From Microbispora sp. H13382 (lineage in GTDB: Bacteria > Actinomycetota > Actinomycetes > Streptosporangiales > Streptosporangiaceae), in the NCBI RefSeq assembly GCF_014161445.1, contig NZ_JABBXA010000033.1:1-62964 (forward strand): a DNA stretch of 62,964 nucleotides, given 5' to 3'. The notes beneath the pieces are model-generated. The model had not been told where the DNA came from. It saw only the letters and a program-made list of their open reading frames with translations, and searched no databases. The stretch's first letter is position 1. Each line of letters starts with the position of its first letter. A program made the position numbers and the translations under genes. Below are positions 34,467 to 41,872 of the stretch, piece by piece.

Positions 34467-35894
34467 TCAGACGCGGGTCCAGCGCTGGTTCGTGCCGCCG
34501 TGGCAGGACCAGATCTGCACCTTGCTGCCGTTGGCCGTGCCGCTGCCGGACACGTCCAGGCACTTGTTCGCCCCGACCGCGGTGATGCTGCCGTCGGAGT
34601 TGAAGCGCCACTTCTGGTTGTTCTGGCCGTTGCAGTCCCAGATGATCACCGCGCTGCCGTCGGCGGTGCCGCCGCCGTTGACGTCCAGGCACTTGTTGCC
34701 GTACACCCGCAACTCGCCCGCGCTGGTGGAGGTCCACTTCTGGTTGTTCTGGCCGTTGCAGTCCCAGATCAGCACCGTCGCGCCGTTGGCCTGGGAAGCG
34801 CCGTTGACGTCCAGGCACTGGCCCGACGCCACACCCCGGAGCGCGCTCGTGCTCCCGGCGGGCGGAGTGCCCGTCGGAGTGGAGGTCGGCGTGGAGGTGG
34901 GTGTCGAGGTCGGGGTCGAGGTCGGGCTGGCCGTCGGACCGCCGCCAGGCGGGTCGAGCGGGCAGCTGGCCATGTACTTGGAGATGCCGTTCGCGTTGGT
35001 CAGCGACGGGCACAGGAACGGCGCGTAGCGGGTGTCCCTGTCGACGAACAGCTTCAGCCAGACCATCATGGTGCGAGCGAAGGCGCCCGAGTTGCCGCCG
35101 CCGCCACCGGCGGGGAAGCCGTGGCCCTCGTTCGCGATCTCGACGAACGCGCGCTCGACGCTGCCGGGAATCGTGTTGTACGCGTTCTGGGCGTACTGCG
35201 GGGTCACCGTTCCGTCGGTCTGGCCGGCGAAGATGATCGTTGGGCTCTTGATGCCCGAGAGGCTGCCGTCGGGCACGTACGGCGCCTGCCCGACCGCGGT
35301 CAGCAGCGAGGGCCGCTGGTCGGCCGCGAGGATGGCCCCGCCGCCGCCCATCGAGTGGCCGCCCACCGCCAGCCGGTTGCGGTCGACCCGGTCCCGTACG
35401 GAACTGCTGTTGACCAGGTAGTCCAGCGCGGCGAGCAACTGCGCGGCCCGGGCGTCGGCGTAGTCGTTGAGGGTGTTGGTCTCGATCCCGATCACGACGA
35501 ACCCGAACGAGGCGAGCCTCGGGCCCTGCCAGGCGTAGTAGCTCCAGGCGGTGCCGAAGCCGGGGGCGATCGCGATCGCGCCGAAGGTGCCCTGGCTGGT
35601 GTCGGTCGGGTAGTAGATGACCCCGCCGCCGAATCCGTTGCCCCTGGGAACGGTCACCTGGGCGGTGGCGAAGGGACCGCGGTCCGCGGCGATGCTCGCC
35701 GCGGTGGGCGCGGGCCCGCGCTGGTAGGGGTTGTCGGCGGCTGACGCGGCGGACGGCCATCCCGCCGCGCCGGCCATCGCCAGGAGAACGGCCACGATCC
35801 CGGCGAGGACGGCGGCTCCGAAGCGCCGCGGTCCGATGTCGTACTCGGGGAGCGCCCTGCGGGAGGCCGGCTCCGGGACTTGCGGTGAGGACAC
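34467..35894 (-). CDS. Secreted cutinase/PET-hydrolase-like polyesterase fused to a RICIN domain
   Basis: A 475-aa alpha/beta-hydrolase exported by an N-terminal signal (hydrophobic 27-46, cleavage near SAA-DN at 53). The mature domain follows the actinomycete cutinase (PET-hydrolase) pattern from start to end: NPYQRGPAPT, GFGGGVIYYP, GFVVIGIETNT, GHSMGGGGA, RFVD-like KLFVDRDTRY and a Cys pair FLCPS/ASCPL (C295/C311). The triad by motif is S181, D227, H258. The usual Tyr of the oxyanion region is F113 and the usual Trp of the PWH motif is Y205, so the aromatic clamp differs. A Thr/Pro linker of repeated TPTS (about 322-345) leads to RICIN (about 352-475). Cutinases normally lack such a module. 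GTG 35894 follows CAGGAG. It may cleave cutin or other plant polyesters. Confidence 0.88.
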   Translation of the reverse strand: MSSPQVPEPASRRALPEYDIGPRRFGAAVLAGIVAVLLAMAGAAGWPSAASAADNPYQRGPAPTAASIAADRGPFATAQVTVPRGNGFGGGVIYYPTDTSQGTFGAIAIAPGFGTAWSYYAWQGPRLASFGFVVIGIETNTLNDYADARAAQLLAALDYLVNSSSVRDRVDRNRLAVGGHSMGGGGAILAADQRPSLLTAVGQAPYVPDGSLSGIKSPTIIFAGQTDGTVTPQYAQNAYNTIPGSVERAFVEIANEGHGFPAGGGGGNSGAFARTMMVWLKLFVDRDTRYAPFLCPSLTNANGISKYMASCPLDPPGGGPTASPTSTPTSTPTSTPTSTPTGTPPAGSTSALRGVASGQCLDVNGASQANGATVLIWDCNGQNNQKWTSTSAGELRVYGNKCLDVNGGGTADGSAVIIWDCNGQNNQKWRFNSDGSITAVGANKCLDVSGSGTANGSKVQIWSCHGGTNQRWTRV

Positions 35895-36040
35895 TACTGC
35901 TCCTGCGGGATGGGGGACTCGCGTTCGAGGGGTGCGGCCGAGGCGGCCGGCGCGGACGAGAGCGGCTCTACAGGTGTCCGGAACCGGAAGGGCGCGGCGT
36001 GCCGCCGGATCCGCCGATCCGGCGGCGGCCGCCGCACCGT

Positions 36041-36074
36041 GCTCCGCCGGGGCGAGGGGTCGCCCCGGCGGAGC
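36041..36074 (-). terminator. Hairpin after the first GH141-like gene
   Basis: A perfect 15-bp stem (36041-36055 with 36060-36074) and a GGGG loop start six bases past the stop codon of the reverse-strand gene at 36081. Confidence 0.7.
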
Positions 36075-36080
36075 CTTGTG

Positions 36081-38513
36081 TCAGATGCGGGTCCACTTCT
36101 GGTTGTTCTGGCCGGTGCACGACCAGATCTGCACCTTGGTGCCGTTGGCGGTGCCGTTCCCGGACACGTCCAGGCACTTGTTCGCCCCGACCGCGGTGAT
36201 CGTGCCGTCGGAGTTCAGGCGCCACTTCTGGTTGTTCTGGCCGTTGCAGTCCCAGATGATCACCGCGCTGCCGTCGGCGGTGCCGCCGCCGTTCACGTCC
36301 AGGCACTTGTTGCCGTACACCCGCAACTCGCCCGCGCTGGTGGAGGTCCACTTCTGGTTGTTCTGGCCGTTGCAGTCCCAGATCAGCACCGTCGCGCCGT
36401 TGCTCTGCGACGCGCCGTTCACGTCCAGGCACCGGCCCGACGCCACACCCCGGAGCGCGCTTGTGCTCCCGGCGGGCGGAGTGGGCGACGCGGACGGCGA
36501 GGCCGAGGGCGACGACGTGCCGCCGCTCTGGGGCCCGGCGGCCGCCATCACGGCCTGCGCGCCGGACGGCCAGTTGTTGTTGGAGACGACGACGTTGTTG
36601 TTGACGACGTTGCCGCGGTCGCCGTTCGTGATGTTGGTGCTGCTGTTGGTCGACCAGTTGCCGGTGACGGTGAAGTTGCCCATGTTCTCACCGCCCCAGT
36701 AGTTGGCCGTGGCCCAGGTGCCGGTGTTCGACAGGACGTTGTTCCTGACGGTGTAGTACTTCGAGCCCTCGTCGAAGTAGACGCCGAACCAGCCGTTGGT
36801 CCGCAGGCAGTAGTTGTCGCTGATCACGGCGCCGGGGTTCCAGGACAGCGTGTAGATGCACCCGCCGTCCGTCATCTGCTGCATGACGTCGTGCACGTAG
36901 TTGCCGACGAGCTTGTTGCCGGACGCGGTGGTGGCGGTGGTGTACCGCGGCTGGTAGTTGTACAGCCCGCGGTTGGCGTAGTTGGTGCTGCCGCCGGGCT
37001 CGTTGGCGCCCCACCCGTAGCCGATCGACATGCCGGTGTACGGCAGGTTGTAGACCTCGTTGTGCGAGACGTTCGAGGTGGTGACGTAGGTGGTCAGGAC
37101 CGAGACGATGCCCCGGTAGTCCAGGCCGAGGTCGTGGATCCGGTTGTTGCTGACCGTGATGTTCCGGTTGACCATCCGCTGGTCGCTCGGGTGGTGCGCG
37201 TCGGCGCGCACCCCGCCGGCCACGACCCCGCCGGCCGAGTTGCGGGCGATCTCGGACCGGGTGACCGTGATGTCGCTCGCGCCCAGGCCCACACCGCTGG
37301 CGTGCGCGTTCGCGTCGTTGCCGATGCCGATGGCCGTCTGGCCCAGGTTGACGAACTGCGAGTCGGTGAAGGTGATGTTGTTCGCGGCGGAGACCTGGAC
37401 CGCGGCGGGCATCTGGTACCAGTTCGGCCGCGTGGACTCGAACGCCTGGCAGCCCTCCTGGCAGGAGGTCAGCCGGTCGCCGGGCCAGTTGTAGTTGCCC
37501 GCGATGTAGGCGCCGGTCTGCTGGTCCACGAAGCCCTGGTTGCTGCTGGGGCCGAGCCACGTCGTGCCGGTGAACGTGATGCCGCTGAAGGTGATGTGGT
37601 GCGCGGGCGAGTCGTAGGTGCCCCCGACGTCGACCAGCGACTGCAGCACCGGCAGCTCGACGGCGACGTTGTTGATGTTCTGCCCCGACGCCGGGATGTA
37701 GTACAGGACGCCGGTCCCGGGGTTGATGTACCACTCACCCGGGGAGTCCAGGAACTCGTACGCGTTCTCCAGGTACAGCGCGCCCGCCCGGTGCGGCTGG
37801 CTGAAGGTGTCGTACCCGAAAGTGTTGTTGTTCCAGCCGGGCTGCTGCATCGTGATGAAGTTGCCGCTGATGCTCTGCACCGTCACGTACCGGTCGGTGA
37901 ACGAGCCCACGCTCTCCATCTCGACCCGGTTCTGGTTGGCGAGATTGTTCAGGTAGCTCAGCGCGCTGCTGCTGAACCTCATCCCGGTGGTGGTCGCGGT
38001 GAAGTCGTTCCGGTTCACCTGGGTGCGGGCGCGCGTGGCGAGGGCGCCGTTGACGTACAGCTGCCGGGTGTCGATCCCCGTGCCGACATCGGCGCGCCAG
38101 ATGTTCTTCCCGGAGTCGGCCAGCGACCACCCGGTGACCGCCCGGGCTCCGCTGATCACCGGGCGGGCGCCCTGCGCGGCCTGCCACTTGACGCTGTAGC
38201 CGTTGGTGCCGGAGTCCGCGGCGGTGAATCTCAACGGCGAGGTCTGCCGGTACACGCCGTCGGCGAGCTCGACGACGATGTCACCGGACATGGCGCTGTT
38301 CTGCGACCGCACCGCCGTCTGCGCCGCCGGCAGCGAGCAGGGCTGGGCGGAGGTGCAGGCGGTGCCGGTTCCGGAGGGGGACGCGTACAGGGTCGTGGTG
38401 GCCGCGAGAGCCGGAGTGGCCGAGGCGACGAGGGCGGACGCCACGGCCAGCGCCGCGGCGACGATGCCGGCCAGGACCGGTCTCGGCGCCGTGACGAGCG
38501 AAGGTGACTGCAC
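36081..38513 (-). CDS. Secreted right-handed beta-helix enzyme, GH141-like, with RICIN domain
   Basis: An 810-aa exported protein with signal peptide 1-38. Residues 39-660 form a right-handed parallel beta-helix with the N-terminal pattern of GH141-type proteins (TLYASPSGTG, DIVVELADGVYR, GARPVISGARAVTGW, RQLYVNGALATRARTQ) and later GWGANEPGG, DGGCIYTL and FDEGSKYYTVRNNV. GH141 contains alpha-L-fucosidases and xylanases. A short PSASP linker and RICIN (about 688-810) follow. The start is GTG 38513 behind AAAGGA. It is paralogous to the protein at 41873, which has other C-terminal domains. Which bond is cleaved cannot be deduced; pectin or RG-II side chains are candidates. Family assignment is moderately sure. 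Confidence 0.78.
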   Translation of the reverse strand: MQSPSLVTAPRPVLAGIVAAALAVASALVASATPALAATTTLYASPSGTGTACTSAQPCSLPAAQTAVRSQNSAMSGDIVVELADGVYRQTSPLRFTAADSGTNGYSVKWQAAQGARPVISGARAVTGWSLADSGKNIWRADVGTGIDTRQLYVNGALATRARTQVNRNDFTATTTGMRFSSSALSYLNNLANQNRVEMESVGSFTDRYVTVQSISGNFITMQQPGWNNNTFGYDTFSQPHRAGALYLENAYEFLDSPGEWYINPGTGVLYYIPASGQNINNVAVELPVLQSLVDVGGTYDSPAHHITFSGITFTGTTWLGPSSNQGFVDQQTGAYIAGNYNWPGDRLTSCQEGCQAFESTRPNWYQMPAAVQVSAANNITFTDSQFVNLGQTAIGIGNDANAHASGVGLGASDITVTRSEIARNSAGGVVAGGVRADAHHPSDQRMVNRNITVSNNRIHDLGLDYRGIVSVLTTYVTTSNVSHNEVYNLPYTGMSIGYGWGANEPGGSTNYANRGLYNYQPRYTTATTASGNKLVGNYVHDVMQQMTDGGCIYTLSWNPGAVISDNYCLRTNGWFGVYFDEGSKYYTVRNNVLSNTGTWATANYWGGENMGNFTVTGNWSTNSSTNITNGDRGNVVNNNVVVSNNNWPSGAQAVMAAAGPQSGGTSSPSASPSASPTPPAGSTSALRGVASGRCLDVNGASQSNGATVLIWDCNGQNNQKWTSTSAGELRVYGNKCLDVNGGGTADGSAVIIWDCNGQNNQKWRLNSDGTITAVGANKCLDVSGNGTANGTKVQIWSCTGQNNQKWTRI

Positions 38514-39040
38514 GGTGGTTCCTTTGGGGGGGTAGGGGGGTGGTCAGGTCACGCCCTCCTCAGGCAGGTCACTCCCTCCCGAGGTGGAGGCCGTCGCCGA
38601 ACGGTGAGGGGTACGACGGCGGCCGGCTGCCTCACCGGCGGCACCACGAGGGGACGCCTGGTGAAGCGGGGCTGTGGACGTCGACGTGGCCGGCCGGGGT
38701 GCGGAGGGCCGCGCAGCGCCTCCACACCCCGCCCATGTGATCCAGCCGCGGAGATTCCGGAACGAGCTCTCCCACCGGGATCTCGCTACCAATTACGATC
38801 GGAGCGCTGATGCCCGTCAAGACCTTAAGCCCACTTATTTCATCGTGCGCACATCGGCGCCCGGGCCACAGTTATCCTTTTCTCGTCGTTCACCTGTGGT
38901 TACGTCCGCCGGCGTATTCGCCGGTGCCGACCATCCCGAATGAATCGTTCAGATGTGTCGTACTGATCGGACGTACGTGCCCCACGGAAAGACAACTCCG
39001 ATCAGTCATACTCTGCAGGGAACGGCGAGGAGGGAGCACG
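38514..39040. other. 527-nt divergent intergenic region
   Basis: This region separates the GH141-like gene (reverse) from a GntR gene (forward). It holds a reverse promoter-like pair (TTGACG at 38820-38815 and TAATTG at 38795-38790, spacer 19, a little long). It also holds an A+T-richer stretch near 38820-38960 and a split inverted repeat before the GntR gene. No convincing small gene was seen. Confidence 0.4.
38962..39006. promoter_or_regulatory. Split 10-bp inverted repeat before a GntR gene
   Basis: ACTGATCGGA (38962-38971) and TCCGATCAGT (38997-39006) are perfect reverse complements 25 bases apart, ending 34 bases before the GTG at 39041. GTCGTAC and GTCATAC flank the two arms. It may be a two-site operator for the GntR regulator or an mRNA hairpin. 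Confidence 0.45.
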
Positions 39041-39781
39041 GTGACCGACACCCCCCGTGAGAGCGGATACCGGCCGGGCTACGAGGTGGCCGCGGAGCAG
39101 GTGCTCGAGTTGATCGTCCGGCTGGGCCTGCGTCCGGGGGACCGCATGCCGACCGAGAACGACCTGGCCCGGGAGCTGGGCACCAGCCGCACCGTCGTCC
39201 GCGAGGCGGTGAAGATACTCTCCGCGCTCGGACGGGTGCGCGCCCAGAAGGGGCGCGGCCTCTACGTGGCCGACGACGAGGGGATGCTCGGCACCGGGCG
39301 CCGGGCGGCCTTCTTCCTCCCGACCGACCTGGACCACGTCTACATGCTGTTCGAGTTCCGCCGGACGCAGGAGATGGAGACCAGCCGGCTGGCCGCCCGG
39401 CGCGCCACCCCTGCCGAGCTGCGGGCCATCGAGGAGGCGGCCGGCATGTGCCGGCACGGCTTCGAGACCGGACGCGAGGACCTGTTCAACGAGGGCGACG
39501 ACACCTTCCACACCGCCATCGCCACCGCCTCCCACAACATGTTCCTTCAGATCGCGGTGCGGGAGGCCCGGCGCCTGCAGGCCCAGTCGAGCCTCATCGG
39601 GCTGCGGGGCTCGGTGGGCGGGCACGCCGCCAAGGCCGTCGAGGAGCACGACGCCATCTCCCAGGCCATCCGCGCCGGCGACCCGGAAGCGGCCGCCCAG
39701 GCCGCCGCCACGCACATCGACAACACTCTCGACGACTATCGCAGGGAGATCCAGCAGCGCCTCTTCTCCTCCGACCGGTGA
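39041..39781 (+). CDS. GntR-family (FadR subfamily) regulator upstream of the arabinofuranosidase gene
   Basis: A 246-aa regulator. The winged HTH covers about residues 13-80 (EQVLELIVRLGLRPGDRMPTENDLARELGTSRTVVREAVKIL). The all-helical FCD effector domain covers about 100-235 (FEFRRTQEMETSRLAAR, FHTAIATASHNMFLQ, EHDAISQAIRAGD). The GTG start at 39041 follows GAGGAGGG and places the HTH normally. Upstream in-frame codons cross the inverted repeat at 38962 and are rejected. Next on the strand is a TGAAAGTTTCA palindrome and then the secreted arabinofuranosidase. FCD ligands are often uronates or other organic acids. Confidence 0.88.
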   Translation: MTDTPRESGYRPGYEVAAEQVLELIVRLGLRPGDRMPTENDLARELGTSRTVVREAVKILSALGRVRAQKGRGLYVADDEGMLGTGRRAAFFLPTDLDHVYMLFEFRRTQEMETSRLAARRATPAELRAIEEAAGMCRHGFETGREDLFNEGDDTFHTAIATASHNMFLQIAVREARRLQAQSSLIGLRGSVGGHAAKAVEEHDAISQAIRAGDPEAAAQAAATHIDNTLDDYRREIQQRLFSSDR

Positions 39782-39856
39782 CGGCCGGGCCGCGAGGCAC
39801 CAGAACCGGTTCGACGACAGCGGCGCGGCCGGGACGTGAACCGCGCGTCGGGCGGA

Positions 39857-39867
39857 TGAAAGTTTCA
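39857..39867. promoter_or_regulatory. TGAAANTTTCA palindrome
   Basis: TGAAAGTTTCA, extended to a 15-bp palindrome GATGAAAGTTTCATC (39855-39869). It lies 76 bp after the GntR stop and 77 bp before the -35 box of the arabinofuranosidase promoter. Confidence 0.65.
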
Positions 39868-39943
39868 TCGAGCACGGCGGCCGTAAACGCAGGGCATCCG
39901 GATCGGAGAGGGCTTTCGGCAGGCAGCCGGGTGACACAGAGCC

Positions 39944-40033
39944 TTGACAGGGAGTCCGCCCGTCGTATGTGCTACACGGTGCACCGCCGTCTTCCCCGTC
40001 TCCAGCTCGCTCGCTTGGTATCGAATCGATTCG
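39944..40033 (+). promoter_or_regulatory. Promoter and downstream LacI-type operator of the GH54-like gene
   Basis: -35 TTGACA (39944-39949), 16-nt spacer, -10-like TATGTG (39966-39971). The block GAGCCTTGACAGG and TAT(G/T)TGCT recurs before the esterase gene at 50250. A perfect CGAATCGATTCG lies at 40022-40033, about 50 bp downstream, so a bound repressor would block elongation rather than RNA polymerase binding. Confidence 0.55.
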
Positions 40034-40178
40034 CCTCTCCAGCGGCGACCGGCTTCGATCGGCTTTTCCGCCGTTCACGCCGGTCCTGAACAGCCGCCGG
40101 GCCGCGCGCGCCTTCCTCAGCGCGCCTCTTTCCCGAGCGAGCCTGTCCCCGCGACGCCCTACCCCAAGGAGTACGACA

Positions 40179-41726
40179 ATGCGACCTCCATCCGTTCCCC
40201 CACCGGGCCGCGCGACGCGTGGGCGGCGCTCCCGGGCGGCCGTCGTCGTGTCCGCCGTCGCGGTGCCGGCGACCCTCGTGGCCACCGCCCTGACATGGGC
40301 GGCGCCGGCCTCCGCGGCCACCACGCCGCTGGTCGGCGTGGGGTCGGGGCGGTGCCTGGACGTCAGCGGCGCGTCCCAGGCCAACGGCGCGCAGGTGAAC
40401 ATCTGGGACTGCAACGGGCAGGCCAACCAGCAGTGGACCACGACCAGCGCCGGTGAGCTGCGCGTCTACGGCAACAAGTGCCTGGACGTCTACGGAGGCG
40501 GCACGGCCGACGGCACCGCGGTCATCATCTGGGACTGCAACGGCCAGAACAACCAGAAGTGGCGCCTCAACGCCGACGGCACCATCACCGCCGTCGGCGC
40601 GAACAAGTGCCTGGACGTGTCGAACTACGGCACGGCCAACGGCAGCAAGGTGCACATCTGGACCTGCCACGGCGGCACCAACCAGCAGTGGACCACCGGA
40701 GCCCAGCCCAGCCAGACGCCGACCACGTCGCCGACCTCGTCACCGACCCCGCCGCCGCCCGGCGCGCGCCCGTGCGACATCTACGCCTCGGGCGGCACAG
40801 CGTGCGTGGCCGCGCACAGCACGACGCGGGCGCTCTACGGCTCCTACGCGGGCAACCTGTACCAGGTCAGGCGCTCCTCCGACAACACGACCCGCAACAT
40901 CGCCGTCCTGACCGCGGGCGGTGTCGCCGACGCCGCTGCTCAGGACTCGTTCTGTGCCGGCACCACCTGTGTCATCACGGTCGTGTACGACCAGTCGGGG
41001 CGGGGCAACGACCTGTGGTACCAGGGCTCCAGCGTGGTTCCCGGATCCCCCCAGAGCAAACCCGCGGTCGCGACCACCGAGTCCCTCACCGTCGGCGGCA
41101 ACAAGGCCTACTCCCTCTACATCAACCCCGGCAACAGCTACTGGAGGGACGGTCACCTGACCGGCGTGCCCACGGGCAGCGCGCCCGAGGGCATGTATAT
41201 GGTCACCAGCGGCACCCACGTCAACAGCGGCTGCTGCTTCGACTACGGCAACAGCGAGACCACCCGCAAGGCCGACGCCGCCGGAGCCATGGACGCCATC
41301 AACTTCAGCAAGCAGTGCTGGTTCGGCGGCTGCTCCGGAAGCGGCCCCTGGGTCCAGGCCGACCTCGAATGGGGCCTGTATCCCGGCGGCAGCCAATCCT
41401 GGAACCCCAACCAGCGCGCCTTCACCAGCAAGTTCGTCACCGCCACGCTGAAGAACAACGGCACCTCCCGCTTCGCCATGAAGGGCAGCAACGCCCAGTC
41501 CGGCACCCTCTACACCCTCTACGACGGCGCGCTGCCCGGCGGCTACAGCCCGATGAAGAAGCAGGGCGCGATCATCCTCGGCAGCGGCGGCGACTGCTGC
41601 AAGCCCGACGGCGGCGCCAACCTCAGCGCCGGCACCTTCTACGAAGGCGCCATGGTCGCCGGCTATCCCTCCGACGCCACCGAGAACGCCGTCCAGGCCG
41701 AGATCGTGGCCGCCGGCTACCGCTGA
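40179..41726 (+). CDS. Secreted GH54-like alpha-L-arabinofuranosidase with N-terminal RICIN domain
   Basis: A 515-aa exported enzyme with signal peptide 1-47. RICIN/CBM13 comes first (about 50-172), then a Thr/Pro linker, then an AbfB-type catalytic domain (about 190-515). The latter shows PCDIYASGGTACVAAHSTTRA, VVYDQSGRGNDL, GCCFDYGN and a terminal AEIVAAGYR. E397 in ADLEWGLYPGG and D472 in GSGGDC match the GH54 nucleophile and acid/base by motif. Fungal GH54 enzymes carry a C-terminal CBM42; this one has CBM13 in front instead. It should release arabinose from arabinoxylan or arabinan outside the cell. ATG 40179 follows AAGGAG. The RICIN variant is closest to that of the gene at 21268. Confidence 0.85.
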   Translation: MRPPSVPPPGRATRGRRSRAAVVVSAVAVPATLVATALTWAAPASAATTPLVGVGSGRCLDVSGASQANGAQVNIWDCNGQANQQWTTTSAGELRVYGNKCLDVYGGGTADGTAVIIWDCNGQNNQKWRLNADGTITAVGANKCLDVSNYGTANGSKVHIWTCHGGTNQQWTTGAQPSQTPTTSPTSSPTPPPPGARPCDIYASGGTACVAAHSTTRALYGSYAGNLYQVRRSSDNTTRNIAVLTAGGVADAAAQDSFCAGTTCVITVVYDQSGRGNDLWYQGSSVVPGSPQSKPAVATTESLTVGGNKAYSLYINPGNSYWRDGHLTGVPTGSAPEGMYMVTSGTHVNSGCCFDYGNSETTRKADAAGAMDAINFSKQCWFGGCSGSGPWVQADLEWGLYPGGSQSWNPNQRAFTSKFVTATLKNNGTSRFAMKGSNAQSGTLYTLYDGALPGGYSPMKKQGAIILGSGGDCCKPDGGANLSAGTFYEGAMVAGYPSDATENAVQAEIVAAGYR

Positions 41727-41813
41727 CCCGCTCCCGGGACAGGAGCCTCACCGAACCCGGACGCCGGCCACTCGGTGGAAGTAGGACAGTCCCGGAGCAC
41801 GGCCGATGACCAA

Positions 41814-41841
41814 GGGGCCGGCCGCCACCGCGGCCGGCCCC
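41814..41841. terminator. Hairpin between convergent genes
   Basis: A perfect 12-bp stem (41814-41825 with 41830-41841) and a 4-nt loop lie between stop codons at 41726 and 41873. Confidence 0.65.
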
Positions 41842-41872
41842 CGGTCATGGTCCGGGCTCGGATGTGCCCGGA

